Positions 43,093-52,056 are shown, counted from the first letter of the stretch. The stretch is DNA of 64,000 bases from Pseudomonas fluorescens (GCF_902497855.1 NZ_CABVHU010000007.1:124001-188000); one strand, 5' to 3'. Notes: generated by a model from the sequence alone, not told the origin. Numbers and translations: made by a program.

Positions 43093-43725
43093 TCAGAACG
43101 GCTCGTTACCGCGACGCCGGAACCAGCCGGTCAACGACAGGCGCTCGCGCATCGCGGGCAGGACTTCGTGCGGCACCTCACCCGACAGGAATACCACCAG
43201 GCATCCGCCGACAGGCACCACATCGTATTCGCCCCCCTCATCCAGGTACATGCGCAGCTGACCGCCGTGCTCGGGCAGCCAGTCGTCATTGAGGTAAACC
43301 ACCGCCGAGACCATGCGCCGGTCGTCGTCGCGGAAGCGGTCGAGGTGCTTGAGGTAGAAAGCACCGGGCGGATACAGGGCAAAATGGCTTTCGAAATCTT
43401 CCAGGCCCAGGTACAAACCGCGATTCATCGCCTCGCGCAGGCTGTCCATCAGCATCAGATAACTGTCGCAAGCCAGCGCCTGCCCCGGCTCGATCCACTG
43501 GATATGGTCGCCGCGAATCCCCTCGCGAACCTCCGATGTCGGCCCGCGGCCCACGGCGGCCGGGGCCAGTTCACCCTCGGCTGCACGTTTACGGCACTCG
43601 GCCGCCAGTTCCCGGGTCAGACCCAGAGGCAGGAAAACATTCTGCTGCGACCAGCCGTGCTCGGCCAGGTCGTCGACGATACGTAACAGCAGCGGGTGAT
43701 CAGAGGATATTTGCATGGCGCGCAT
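43093..43725 (-). CDS. Fe(II)/2-oxoglutarate prolyl 4-hydroxylase, PPHD (EF-Tu) type
   Basis: A 210-residue Fe(II)/2-oxoglutarate oxygenase. The iron triad is H-x-D in YLKHLDRFRDDDRRMVSAVV and the distal His in EVPHEVLPA, with the 2-oxoglutarate Arg in RERLSLTGWFRR. GDHIQWIEPGQ is the loop near the active site. Position and pattern fit Pseudomonas PPHD (P. aeruginosa PA0310), which hydroxylates a switch-I proline of EF-Tu (literature knowledge). The ATG at 43725 has AGGA six bases upstream; an internal ATG follows three codons later. It overlaps neither neighbour but is only two bases before the DUF523 gene. Confidence 0.82.
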   Translation of the reverse strand: MRAMQISSDHPLLLRIVDDLAEHGWSQQNVFLPLGLTRELAAECRKRAAEGELAPAAVGRGPTSEVREGIRGDHIQWIEPGQALACDSYLMLMDSLREAMNRGLYLGLEDFESHFALYPPGAFYLKHLDRFRDDDRRMVSAVVYLNDDWLPEHGGQLRMYLDEGGEYDVVPVGGCLVVFLSGEVPHEVLPAMRERLSLTGWFRRRGNEPF

Positions 43726-43833
43726 AGTATTCCTGTGCCTGAAAATCCGACAGAGCCGCGCAGCGGGTTGATACGAATTCTCGACAAGTACCCATGCCCC
43801 ACGGAGAATAGTCGCCTGCCGACAGGAGCCCCT

Positions 43834-44586
43834 ATGCGTCGTTTGCTTTTCTCACTGCTGATGTTCTGCGTTATGCCCGCCTGGGCAGACGGCCACGACC
43901 AGTTGTACAAGGTCGCCGGCTGGCCAGAACAACGCGCGCATTTCAACGACGCTCTTTCCGCCGCTCAACAGCGCTACCAGAACAGCCTGCCGCCGGCGGT
44001 ATTCCAGGCGCTGGTCAACAACAGCAATCAACGCTTTGCCCCCAAGGCCGTGGACCAGCGCGCCGAAGCACAACTGCGCAAGACCCTCGCCGATCCGAAA
44101 CCGGCGCTGACGTTTTTCCAGTCCCCCCTGGGCAAAAAAATCGTTGCCGCCGAACTGCTGGCGACCCGTCGCGACCAACTGGCAAAAAACGCCAAGGGTT
44201 TACCGAAGATGCAGGCCAGTGACAGCCGCCTGCTGATCATCGGCCACCTGGCCCAGGCCCTGCCCGCGCGCGAGGCAGGCGCCGAAGTCAGCCTGGCGAT
44301 TGCCGGTGTCGCGGCCGACAGCCTGAGCTCGATGATCCCCGGCCTGCTCGGTGGCGGTCAGGCGCAAGGCATGTTGAACGGGCAGCGCCAGCGCCTGATG
44401 GACCAGATCGGCAGCGATTTGAATAACACGCTGCTGTATGTCTACCGTGATCTGTCGGATAACGAACTGGAGGAATTCGCCACCTTTGCCGAGTCGGCAG
44501 AAGGCCAGGCTTATTACCGGGCGGCGTTGGCGGCGATTCGGGCGGGCTTGGCGGTGGGGCAGGATACTTCCACGCTTCGCCAGTAA
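43834..44586 (+). CDS. DUF2059 exported protein
   Basis: A 250-residue protein with a signal peptide (MRRLLFSLLMFCVMPAWA). The mature part is helical: KVAGWPEQRAHFNDALSAAQ, LADPKPALTFFQSPLGKKIV and, near the end, DLSDNELEEFATFAESAEGQ with AYYRAALAAI. The repeated 'FY/FxSPLGKK' and 'FxxSxEGQ' elements are typical of DUF2059 proteins, whose role is unknown to me. Start at 43834 has GACAGGAGCCCCT upstream. Divergent from the prolyl hydroxylase gene. Confidence 0.8.
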   Translation: MRRLLFSLLMFCVMPAWADGHDQLYKVAGWPEQRAHFNDALSAAQQRYQNSLPPAVFQALVNNSNQRFAPKAVDQRAEAQLRKTLADPKPALTFFQSPLGKKIVAAELLATRRDQLAKNAKGLPKMQASDSRLLIIGHLAQALPAREAGAEVSLAIAGVAADSLSSMIPGLLGGGQAQGMLNGQRQRLMDQIGSDLNNTLLYVYRDLSDNELEEFATFAESAEGQAYYRAALAAIRAGLAVGQDTSTLRQ

Positions 44587-44605
44587 TCTCTGGTGCCTGC
44601 AAGGG

Positions 44606-44707
44606 CCTCTTCGCGAGCAAGCCCGCTCCCACATTTGAGCGCTGTCGTACACAAAATCAGTGTTCGCTGCAGATCCAATGTGGGAGCGGGCTTGCTCGCG
44701 AAGGGGC
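44606..44707. repeat. REPIN, GGGC/TCGC subtype
   Basis: TTCGCGAGCAAGCCCGCTCC and GTGGGAGCGGGCTTGCTCGC are perfect complements, between convergent genes. Confidence 0.9.
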
Positions 44708-44718
44708 CACAACTGACG

Positions 44719-45666
44719 CTAAAGATTCCGACCCTTGATCCGCTTGCTCAAAAACCCGAAATACTCCCCCCGCAACGCCAGCGTCTCATTCGCCAGATGA
44801 TGCCGCGCCTGCGGCAGCATCAGCACCTGCGGCCGATCGAACTTGGCCTTCAACACGGCAAGGTTATGCTGCCAATCCACCGTCATATCCGCCTGCCCCT
44901 GCACAATCAGCGGCCGCCGCGTGCTGCCAGGCGCGGCTTCGATACGCTTGATCCACCGCGCCAACGCACCGACCCAGGCGGTGGGCAAACGCAGCGGCTG
45001 CAACGGATCAGCCTGTAAAAACGGCAAGAAATCCGGGTCGTTGGAGTTCTCGCTGAAGCGTCGGGCGATGGCTTTGACAAAAGGCTTGAGCAAGTAATAA
45101 CTCACTTGCGACCAGCCCCAGGCCCGTGGCCGCACTAATGGCGACAGCAGGATCACCTGCCCTTGCGCCGGACTGCTCGCCCCCGCGTTGAGCACATGGT
45201 CGATAACGATCGCACCACCAGTGCTTTGCCCGCACAGGTGCCAAGGCTGGGGCAGATCGAGAGCGCGCGCCTCGACGAACAAGCCTTGCAGCGTGTCCTG
45301 ATATTCGGCGAAATCCTTGATGCTCGCGCGTTCACCGCTGGACAGGCCATGCCCTGGCAAGTCGCAGGCAATCACGGCAAACCCCTGGTCCAGCGCCCAC
45401 TCGATCACATGTCGGTAGAGCCCGGTGTGATCATAAAAACCGTGGAACAAAAACAGCGTCGCCCTGGCCTGCTGCGGCCACCAGAACTGGCAGACCACCT
45501 CATAACCATCCACCTCGAAACGACCCAGGCCGCTGCGCAGGTCTCGCCCCGGAAAATCGAGCCCGTAGAAACGCTGGTAGGCCAACGCTTCCACCGAGAG
45601 CGGCCGCGCCTCAGCCAGTGGCTGCAGACTGGCACGCAGATGATCGGGGTCGAAAGTGGCAGACAT
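44719..45666 (-). CDS. Alpha/beta hydrolase, lysophospholipase/monoacylglycerol lipase-like
   Basis: A 315-residue Hydrolase_4 (serine aminopeptidase S33-like) protein. The oxyanion region is LFLFHGFYDHTGLYRHVIEW, with ACDLPGHGLSSG downstream and the nucleophile elbow LCGQSTGGAIVID (Ser of G-x-S-x-G). The acid Asp lies in LIVQGQADMTVDWQ and the base His in MLPQARHHLANE. These features match the monoglyceride lipase/PldB-like group. No signal peptide, so probably cytoplasmic or membrane-peripheral. Substrate uncertain. Divergent from the thioredoxin-like gene across 97 bases. Confidence 0.83.
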   Translation of the reverse strand: MSATFDPDHLRASLQPLAEARPLSVEALAYQRFYGLDFPGRDLRSGLGRFEVDGYEVVCQFWWPQQARATLFLFHGFYDHTGLYRHVIEWALDQGFAVIACDLPGHGLSSGERASIKDFAEYQDTLQGLFVEARALDLPQPWHLCGQSTGGAIVIDHVLNAGASSPAQGQVILLSPLVRPRAWGWSQVSYYLLKPFVKAIARRFSENSNDPDFLPFLQADPLQPLRLPTAWVGALARWIKRIEAAPGSTRRPLIVQGQADMTVDWQHNLAVLKAKFDRPQVLMLPQARHHLANETLALRGEYFGFLSKRIKGRNL

Positions 45667-45763
45667 GGACGATTCCAGCGCATGAAACGGCGTTTATGGG
45701 CCTGCGATATTCATCTGTCGCGGCAAGCATGGCAAGCTGGGCGACCTTCGAGGATTGAAACCC

Positions 45764-46345
45764 ATGCGTTCGCCCTACCGCGCCCCACTGCTTGCCTGCC
45801 TGCTCGCCCTCGTGTGTGCCGGAGTGCTTTGGGCCGCTTATGACTGGTTTCAGGGACGCTACCTGCGCGCGTTCAGTTCGCACACCGCCGTGTTTTCCGG
45901 CGACCCCTTGCGCCTGCCCGCCAACCTCGCCGGCCCCGGCGCCATCCGCCTGGTGCACTTCTGGGACCCGGCCTGCCCATGCAATGTCGGCAATCAACAA
46001 CACCTTGGCGAACTGGTCGAGCAGTATGGCCCCCAGGGCGTGGAGTTCTACGCGGTACAAAAGCCCGGCAGCCACGGCCAGTTGCCGAGCACCTTGAGCA
46101 GCCTGAAAGCCATCGACATCCTCCCCGGCTCGGAACAGATCCCCGCCAGCCCGGCCGTGGCGATCTGGGATCGCAGCGGCAAGCTGGCGTATTTCGGCCC
46201 GTACAGCGAAGGCCTGACCTGCAATTCCAGTAACAGTTTTATCGAGCCGATCCTGCAGGCGTTGAACCAGGGCCGGACAGTAAATGCCACCCACACGTTG
46301 GCCGTGGGTTGTTACTGCCCGTGGCCTGTCGATCAAACGAAGTAG
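45764..46345 (+). CDS. Membrane-anchored thioredoxin-fold protein, DUF6436 type
   Basis: A 193-residue protein with one N-terminal membrane segment (LLACLLALVCAGVLWAAYDW) and a periplasmic thioredoxin-like domain. The redox-like site is HFWDPACPCNVGNQQHLGEL: after a beta-strand the CxxC equivalent reads C-P-C-N. Further Cys are in GLTCNSSNSF and VGCYCPWPVD at the end. VEFYAVQKPG and SPAVAIWDRSGKLAYFGPYS resemble TlpA/DsbE strands. ATG at 45764 has GAGGATTGAAACCC upstream. It may handle a metal or disulfides; unproven. Confidence 0.72.
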   Translation: MRSPYRAPLLACLLALVCAGVLWAAYDWFQGRYLRAFSSHTAVFSGDPLRLPANLAGPGAIRLVHFWDPACPCNVGNQQHLGELVEQYGPQGVEFYAVQKPGSHGQLPSTLSSLKAIDILPGSEQIPASPAVAIWDRSGKLAYFGPYSEGLTCNSSNSFIEPILQALNQGRTVNATHTLAVGCYCPWPVDQTK

Positions 46346-46456
46346 GGAAAAACCCCGCAATACGAATCCCTCCTAAGGGCGATGGGCCGATTCGCCGAGC
46401 CGTGTTAAACAGTGGCGCCAGGGAACTGCTGCCACTCATAACAACAAGGAATCACC

Positions 46457-48868
46457 ATGAAACGTAGCCTGACCGCCCTCGCCCTGCTGATTGTCGCGCT
46501 CGCCGCGGGCGCTGGCTGGTACGTGTACAGCAAGCAGCCGACACGCCAGGGCATGGTCGAACTGCAACACCTGAAAGGTTCGGTCACCGTGCGCTACGAC
46601 GAGCGCGGTATCCCGCACATCCGCGCGGAAAACGAACCCGACCTGTACCGCGCCCTCGGGTACGTGCACGCCCAGGATCGGCTGTTTCAAATGGAAGTCC
46701 TGCGCCGCCTCGCTCGCGGGGAACTGGCCGAGGTGCTGGGTCCCAAATTGCTCGATACCGACAAGCTGATGCGCAGTCTGCGCATCCGCGAACGGGCCGA
46801 AACCTATCTGGCGAACATGGACCAACAGTCCCCGGCCTTCATCGCCATGCAAGCCTATCTGGACGGCATCAACCAGTATCAGGACAGCCATGCAAAACCC
46901 GTGGAGTTCGATGTACTGGGTATCGCCAAGCGTCCGTTCACCGCCCAGGACACCATCAGCATCGCCGGTTACATGGCCTACAGTTTTGCCGCGGCGTTTC
47001 GCACCGAGCCCTTGCTGACTTACGTGCGCGATCAGTTGGGGGCCAACTACCTCAACGTCTTCGATCTCGAGTGGCAGCCCAAAGGCGTGCTGGCGAAGAC
47101 GCCCGGCGGCGCCGTACCGTCCCTGGCCAGCGCCGACTGGAAAGATCTCAACGCCCTCGCCCGTCTCAGCGAACAGGCACTGGCCGACAACGGTCTGCCG
47201 CAGTTCGAGGGCAGCAACGCCTGGGTGGTCTCCGGCAGTCGTACCCAGAGTGGCAAGCCGCTGTTGGCCGGTGATCCGCATATCCGCTTTTCCGCGCCGT
47301 CGGTGTGGTACGAAGCGCAGCTATCGGCGCCGGGCTTCGAGCTCTACGGTCACTACCAGGCACTGATGCCGTTCGCCTCCCTCGGGATGAACCGCGACTT
47401 CGGCTGGAGCATCACCATGTTTCAGAACGACGACCTTGATCTGATCGCCGAGAAGGTCAATCCGCAGAACCCGAATCAGGTGTGGTATCGCGGCAAGTGG
47501 GTCGACATGGTGAGCAGCGAACAGCAGATCGCGGTCAAGGGCCAGGCGCCGGTGACGTTGGTGCTGCGTCAGTCGCCCCACGGTCCGATCGTCAACGATG
47601 CACTGGGCAACAGCGTCGGCAAGACGCCGATCGCCATGTGGTGGGGCTTTCTCGAAAGCCAGAATCCGATCCTCGAGGGCTTCTACCAGCTCAACCGCGC
47701 CGACACCCTGGCCAAGGCACGCAGTGCCGCCGCCAAGGTCCAGGCGCCGGGCCTGAACATCGTCTGGGCCAATGCCAGGGGCGATATCGGCTGGTGGGCG
47801 GCGGCGCAGTTGCCGAAACGTCCGGCGGGTGTGCGGCCGTGGTTCATCCTCGACGGCAGTACCGCGGAAGCGGACAAGGAAGGCTTCCACCCGTTCAGTG
47901 CCAACCCGCAGGAAGAGAACCCGGCACGCGGCTATATCGTCTCGGCCAACTTCCAGCCGACATCGCCCACCGGGATGGAGATTCCCGGTTATTACAACCC
48001 TGCCGATCGCGGTCAGCAGCTCAATCGCCAGCTCAGCGACAAAAGCATCAAGTGGGACCTGGCCGCCAGCCAGAAGCTGCAGCTGGGTACGACCACTGCC
48101 TATGGACCACGCTTGCTGGCACCGTTGTTGCCGGTACTGCGCGAAGTGGTGAGCGATCCGGCCGAACTCAAACTGGTGGAGCAACTGGCCCGGTGGACAG
48201 GTGATTATCCGCTCGACTCCACCAGCGCCACGCTGTTCAACCAGTTCCTGTTCAACCTGGCTGACGCGTCGATGCACGATGAACTGGGCAATGATTTCTT
48301 CGAAACGCTGCTCTCGACCCGAGTGATCGACGCTGCATTGCCGCGCCTGGCGGCAAACGCTGATTCGCCGTGGTGGGACAACCGCAACACCTTGGGCAAG
48401 GAAACCCGCGCCGATACGGTCAAGGTAGCCTGGCAAGCGAGCCTCGCGCACCTCAAGACCACCTTGGGTGCGGATGTCGCGCAATGGCAGTGGGGCAAGG
48501 CGCACACCCTGACCCATGGCCATCCACTGGGGCAGCAGAAACCGCTGGACCGGGTCTTCAACGTCGGCCCGTTCGCCGCTCCCGGCGCGCATGAAGTGCC
48601 GAACAACCTCTCCTCCAAGATCGGCCCGGCACCGTGGCCGGTGACCTATGGGCCGTCGACCCGGCGCCTGATCGACTTCGCCGACCCGGCCCATAGCCTG
48701 ACCGTCAACCCGGTCGGTCAGAGTGGCGTGCCGTTTGACAGGCATTTTGATGACCAGGCGGAGGCGCATATCGAAGGGGTTTACTACCAGGCGTACATCA
48801 ACGACGAAGAAGTCAGTGCCAATACGCGTAGCACATTGAAGCTGCTGCCGGCGCGGGCTGCGCAATAG
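46457..48868 (+). CDS. Penicillin-acylase-family N-terminal nucleophile hydrolase, HacB-like
   Basis: An 803-residue exported Ntn hydrolase. The N-terminus has a signal/membrane segment (SLTALALLIVALAAGAGWYV). The alpha chain opens with VRYDERGIPHIRAENEPDLY and GYVHAQDRLFQMEVLRRLAR. A spacer ends at QFEG and Ser253 in EGSNAWVVSGSRTQSGKPLL is the predicted autoprocessing site and catalytic residue of the beta chain. The position next to spu genes matches P. aeruginosa PA0305 (HacB), an acyl-homoserine-lactone acylase (literature knowledge), but no AHL specificity can be proved from the sequence. RBS CAACAAGGAATCACC precedes ATG. Confidence 0.87.
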   Translation: MKRSLTALALLIVALAAGAGWYVYSKQPTRQGMVELQHLKGSVTVRYDERGIPHIRAENEPDLYRALGYVHAQDRLFQMEVLRRLARGELAEVLGPKLLDTDKLMRSLRIRERAETYLANMDQQSPAFIAMQAYLDGINQYQDSHAKPVEFDVLGIAKRPFTAQDTISIAGYMAYSFAAAFRTEPLLTYVRDQLGANYLNVFDLEWQPKGVLAKTPGGAVPSLASADWKDLNALARLSEQALADNGLPQFEGSNAWVVSGSRTQSGKPLLAGDPHIRFSAPSVWYEAQLSAPGFELYGHYQALMPFASLGMNRDFGWSITMFQNDDLDLIAEKVNPQNPNQVWYRGKWVDMVSSEQQIAVKGQAPVTLVLRQSPHGPIVNDALGNSVGKTPIAMWWGFLESQNPILEGFYQLNRADTLAKARSAAAKVQAPGLNIVWANARGDIGWWAAAQLPKRPAGVRPWFILDGSTAEADKEGFHPFSANPQEENPARGYIVSANFQPTSPTGMEIPGYYNPADRGQQLNRQLSDKSIKWDLAASQKLQLGTTTAYGPRLLAPLLPVLREVVSDPAELKLVEQLARWTGDYPLDSTSATLFNQFLFNLADASMHDELGNDFFETLLSTRVIDAALPRLAANADSPWWDNRNTLGKETRADTVKVAWQASLAHLKTTLGADVAQWQWGKAHTLTHGHPLGQQKPLDRVFNVGPFAAPGAHEVPNNLSSKIGPAPWPVTYGPSTRRLIDFADPAHSLTVNPVGQSGVPFDRHFDDQAEAHIEGVYYQAYINDEEVSANTRSTLKLLPARAAQ

Positions 48869-48890
48869 TTTTTTGTTGTGCGGGCTGACG

Positions 48891-49105
48891 TCTTCGCGAG
48901 CAAGCTCGCTCCCACAGGGATTTGTGGTGTGAATCATTCCTGATTACCCACCTAAACCTTGTGGGAGCGGGCTTCGCAAGAGATTTTTGTTGTCCGGGCT
49001 GACGCCTTCGCTGGCAAGCCAGCTCCTACAGGGGATCGGCGGTGCGTACGATTTCAGTGTTCACTGCAGATCAAAATGTGGGAGCGAGCCTGCTCGCGAA
49101 GCGGC
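48891..49105. repeat. Two adjacent REP-A pairs, one arm broken
   Basis: TTCGCGAGCAAGCTCGCTCC (48893), a broken arm GTGGGAGCGGGCTTCGCAAG (48961), TTCGCTGGCAAGCCAGCTCC (49008) and GTGGGAGCGAGCCTGCTCGC (49079). Arms from three subtypes lie side by side, so the original pairs have recombined or drifted. Confidence 0.8.
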
Positions 49106-49129
49106 CCTGACAGGCAATCAATTGTCAGC

Positions 49130-50095
49130 TCACACCATCGTCGCAAAATTCAGCCTGAACTGTTGCGGTGTCACCCCAAGCCGGCGGTTGAACACACTGC
49201 GCATATGCTGGGCATCGCGAAAGCCGCATTGATAGGCCACGGTCTTGAGCGGCGAATGTGTGCTCTCGAGCAATACCCGCGCCGCATCCACCCGCGCCCG
49301 TTCGACGAATTCCGCCGGGGTGACTTTCGCCTCCCTGGCAAACACCCGCGAAAAGTTGCGGGCGCTCATGTTGGCGGCGTTGGCCAGGTCGGCAATCGTC
49401 AGGTCGCCGGTGAGATTGGCCAGCACGTAATGCTGGACCAGCGCCACCGCCGAGGTCGGTTCGGCATGAGGTGTGAGGAACGGGCTGAACTGCGATTGCC
49501 CACCCGAGCGCTGGGTGAATACCACCAGCCGCTTGGCCACGCTCAGGGCCACTTCCGGCCCATGGTCCCGACCCAACAGGAACAACGACAAATCGATCCC
49601 CGCCGTGACCCCGGCCGAGGTGTACAGCTTGCCATCCTGCACGTACAGGCGATCGGGTTCGACCCGGGTCGCAGGGCATAACGCAGCGAGTGCCGCCGCA
49701 TCGCCCCAGTGGGTGGTCACCGTTCTTCCATCAAGCAAACCGGCCCGGGCGAGGATGAAGGCGCCGTTGCAGATCGAGCCAAAACGCTGCGCCGACGCGC
49801 TGGCATCACGCAGCCAGGCATCGAATGCCACGCCGAAATTCATGAACGGCAACTGCGGCCCACCGGCCACCAGCAGCAAGTCATAGGCCTGCTGCGCCTC
49901 GCTGAAATGCCGATGGGCATTGAGCGACAATCCGTTGGAACAGGCGATTACCCCGCGCTCGACGCCGATCACTTCCAGGCGATAGTGATCTTGCGGCGCC
50001 AGGAAACGATTGGCTTCGCAGAACACATCCATGGGGCCGGTGACGTCCAGGGACTGGACGCCGGCGAAGACCACGATGGCAATGGTTTTAGTCAT
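49130..50095 (-). CDS. GlxA-family transcriptional regulator (DJ-1/PfpI + AraC)
   Basis: A 321-residue protein. The N-terminal DJ-1/PfpI-like domain (about 1-180) has FAGVQSLDVTGPMDVFCEAN and the nucleophile-elbow-like FGSICNGAFILARAGLLDGR with Cys. The C-terminal AraC domain (about 220-321) has two helix-turn-helices: DLTIADLANAANMSARNFSR and SPLKTVAYQCGFRDAQHMRS, ending RRLGVTPQQFR. Such regulators sense small molecules in the N-terminal domain. It is divergent from the HD-domain gene at 50379 across 283 bases and is its most likely target. Confidence 0.87.
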   Translation of the reverse strand: MTKTIAIVVFAGVQSLDVTGPMDVFCEANRFLAPQDHYRLEVIGVERGVIACSNGLSLNAHRHFSEAQQAYDLLLVAGGPQLPFMNFGVAFDAWLRDASASAQRFGSICNGAFILARAGLLDGRTVTTHWGDAAALAALCPATRVEPDRLYVQDGKLYTSAGVTAGIDLSLFLLGRDHGPEVALSVAKRLVVFTQRSGGQSQFSPFLTPHAEPTSAVALVQHYVLANLTGDLTIADLANAANMSARNFSRVFAREAKVTPAEFVERARVDAARVLLESTHSPLKTVAYQCGFRDAQHMRSVFNRRLGVTPQQFRLNFATMV

Positions 50096-50130
50096 GACGT
50101 GAATCGCCTTCTATGGATTGCACCGCACAC

Positions 50131-50232
50131 CTGTAGGAGCAAGCTTGCTCGCGAAGGACATCAGGGCACCGCGTTCATCCAGGCAGCCCCGGTCATCGTT
50201 AACGTCCATCGCGAGCAAGCTTGCTCCTACAG
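50131..50232. repeat. REPIN, AAGC/TCGC subtype, reversed interior
   Basis: GTAGGAGCAAGCTTGCTCGC and GCGAGCAAGCTTGCTCCTAC, both with the same GCAAGC change, so the arms evolved together. The interior class CGTTAACGTCCATC is the reverse complement of that in other GAGC/TCGC copies, so the element sits in the opposite orientation. Confidence 0.9.
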
Positions 50233-50378
50233 CCAACCCGCGTGCAACAAGCGAGGTTGGCGCGATATGGCTGTTGATTGGCAAGGATCGCAGCCATGGA
50301 TCGATTGTCCGGCTCGGGGTCCCGGAACAGACTTGATCCATCAGCGCCGCCACGGCGTTCCGCACGAGGAAATCCCCC

Positions 50379-51020
50379 ATGAGCAGCACCATCGCCGGTA
50401 TCAAAATCCCCGACAGCGCCCTGGCCAAGGCCACCACCGAATACATTCGCGACGTCGAGTCGGATCTGCTGTATCACCACTCGCGCCGGGTGTTTCTATT
50501 CGGCGCACTGAGCGGCGAACGCAAGCAACTGGCCTACAACCCCGAGTTGCTGTACGTCGGCGCGATGTTCCATGACCTGGGGCTGGTGGAAGGTCATCGC
50601 ACGGACGACGAGCGCTTTGAAGTCGACAGCGCCAACGCCGCCACAGCATTTCTGCAGCCTTACGGTTTGTCGGACGACGATATCGAGCAGGTGTGGTTGT
50701 CGATTGCCCTGCACACCACGCCGGGCGTGCCGCAACATCTGCGTCCCAACGTGGCGCTGGTCACGGCGGGGGTTGAAATGGATGTGCTGGGTATCGACTA
50801 TGCCGCGTTCCCGACTGCGCAGCGTGAGGCGGTGGTGCATGCGCATCCACGGGGTGAAGGATTCAAGGAGTGCATCTTGTGTGCCTTTGCCAATGGCTTC
50901 AAACACAAGCCGGACACCACGTTCGGGACCGTGAATGCGGATGTGCTGGTGGACAGTGAGCCGGGGTTCAGGCCGATGAATTTTGTCGAGGTTATCCGCA
51001 AGTCGCCTTGGGTCGCCTAG
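50379..51020 (+). CDS. HD-domain hydrolase
   Basis: A 213-residue protein with an HD domain. YHHSRRVFLFGALSGERKQL provides the first His; LLYVGAMFHDLGLVEGHRTD the HD pair; WLSIALHTTPGVPQHLRPNV further His, and MDVLGIDYAAFPTAQREAVV the final Asp. The pattern resembles phosphohydrolase/cyanamide-hydratase-like proteins rather than classical (p)ppGpp HD enzymes. No second domain. ATG at 50379 has GGAAATCCCCC upstream. Divergent from the GlxA regulator, which likely controls it. Substrate unknown. Confidence 0.82.
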   Translation: MSSTIAGIKIPDSALAKATTEYIRDVESDLLYHHSRRVFLFGALSGERKQLAYNPELLYVGAMFHDLGLVEGHRTDDERFEVDSANAATAFLQPYGLSDDDIEQVWLSIALHTTPGVPQHLRPNVALVTAGVEMDVLGIDYAAFPTAQREAVVHAHPRGEGFKECILCAFANGFKHKPDTTFGTVNADVLVDSEPGFRPMNFVEVIRKSPWVA

Positions 51021-51027
51021 AACCCTG

Positions 51028-51119
51028 TGTAGGAGCTGGCTTGCCAGCGAAGGCGTCCTGTCAGCCAACATTGATGTCGGCTGGAAGGGCCTCTTCGCTG
51101 GCAAGCCAGCTCCTACAGG
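51028..51119. repeat. REPIN, TGGC/CCAGC subtype
   Basis: GTAGGAGCTGGCTTGCCAGC and GCTGGCAAGCCAGCTCCTAC; perfect arms, between convergent genes. Confidence 0.9.
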
Positions 51120-51162
51120 GGATCGGGTTGGCCACACCAGGGTGGTCAACCCGACATCAGGC

Positions 51163-52056
51163 TCAAACCGCTTCCGGCGCCTGCTGTGCGCGACGTGCGT
51201 CCGGTTGTCTCCAGGAGTCGGCAGCGCCTTCCTCGATCGCCTGCTGGATCGCCCGCTTGCGACTTTCTTCGGCACGGCGGCTGAAGAACCAGACCAGGAA
51301 CGTCATCAGCGAGACCGCCAGCAGAATCAGGCTGGCCACGGCGTTGATCTCCGGTTTGACCCCCAGGCGCACCGCCGAGAACACTTCCATCGGCAAGGTG
51401 GTCGACCCCGGACCCGAGACGAAGCTGGCCAACACCAGGTCATCCAGCGACAGGGCGAAGGACATCATGCCGCCCGCCCCCAACGATGGCGCGATCATCG
51501 GGATGGTGATCAGGAAGAACACCTTCCACGGCCGCGCCCCGAGATCCATCGCCGCCTCTTCGATGGACAGGTCCAGCTCACGCAAGCGCGCCGACACCAC
51601 CACCGCCACGTACGCCGCACAGAACGTGGTGTGGGCGATCCAGATGGTGACGATGCCGCGCTCCTGCGGCCAACCGATCATCTGCGCCATCGCCACGAAC
51701 AGCAGCAACAGCGACAGACCGGTGATCACTTCCGGCATCACCAACGGCGCGGTGACCAGGCCGCCGAACAGCGTACGCCCCTTGAAATGGGTGATACGGG
51801 TCAGCACGAACGCCGCCAGCGTACCCAGTGCCACCGCCGCCACCGCCGTGTAGCAGGCGATTTCCAGCGAGCGCACCACCGAGCCCATCAGTTGGGTGTT
51901 GTCCATCAACCCGACATACCACTTGATCGACCAACCGCCCCAGACTGTCACCAGTTTCGAGGCGTTGAACGAGTAGATCACCAGGATCAGCATCGGCGCG
52001 TAGATGAACAGCAAGCCCGCTATCAGCATGAAACTTGAGAAACGGAAGCGCTTCAT
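51163..52056 (-). CDS. spuH: Polyamine ABC transporter permease (PotI/SpuH type)
   Basis: A 297-residue inner-membrane permease, about six segments, with the MetI/BPD fold. The EAA loop is ERELDLSIEEAAMDLGARPWKV, quoted by its core SIEEAAMDLGARPWK. FLLITIPMIAPSLGAGGMMS and FALSLDDLVLASFVSGPGST fit PotI. The stop-proximal end (GAADSWRQPDARRAQQAPEAV) is a charged tail. Its ATG overlaps the TGA of the previous permease gene (ATGA at 52056-52053). Last gene of the spu operon. Confidence 0.9.
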   Translation of the reverse strand: MKRFRFSSFMLIAGLLFIYAPMLILVIYSFNASKLVTVWGGWSIKWYVGLMDNTQLMGSVVRSLEIACYTAVAAVALGTLAAFVLTRITHFKGRTLFGGLVTAPLVMPEVITGLSLLLLFVAMAQMIGWPQERGIVTIWIAHTTFCAAYVAVVVSARLRELDLSIEEAAMDLGARPWKVFFLITIPMIAPSLGAGGMMSFALSLDDLVLASFVSGPGSTTLPMEVFSAVRLGVKPEINAVASLILLAVSLMTFLVWFFSRRAEESRKRAIQQAIEEGAADSWRQPDARRAQQAPEAV

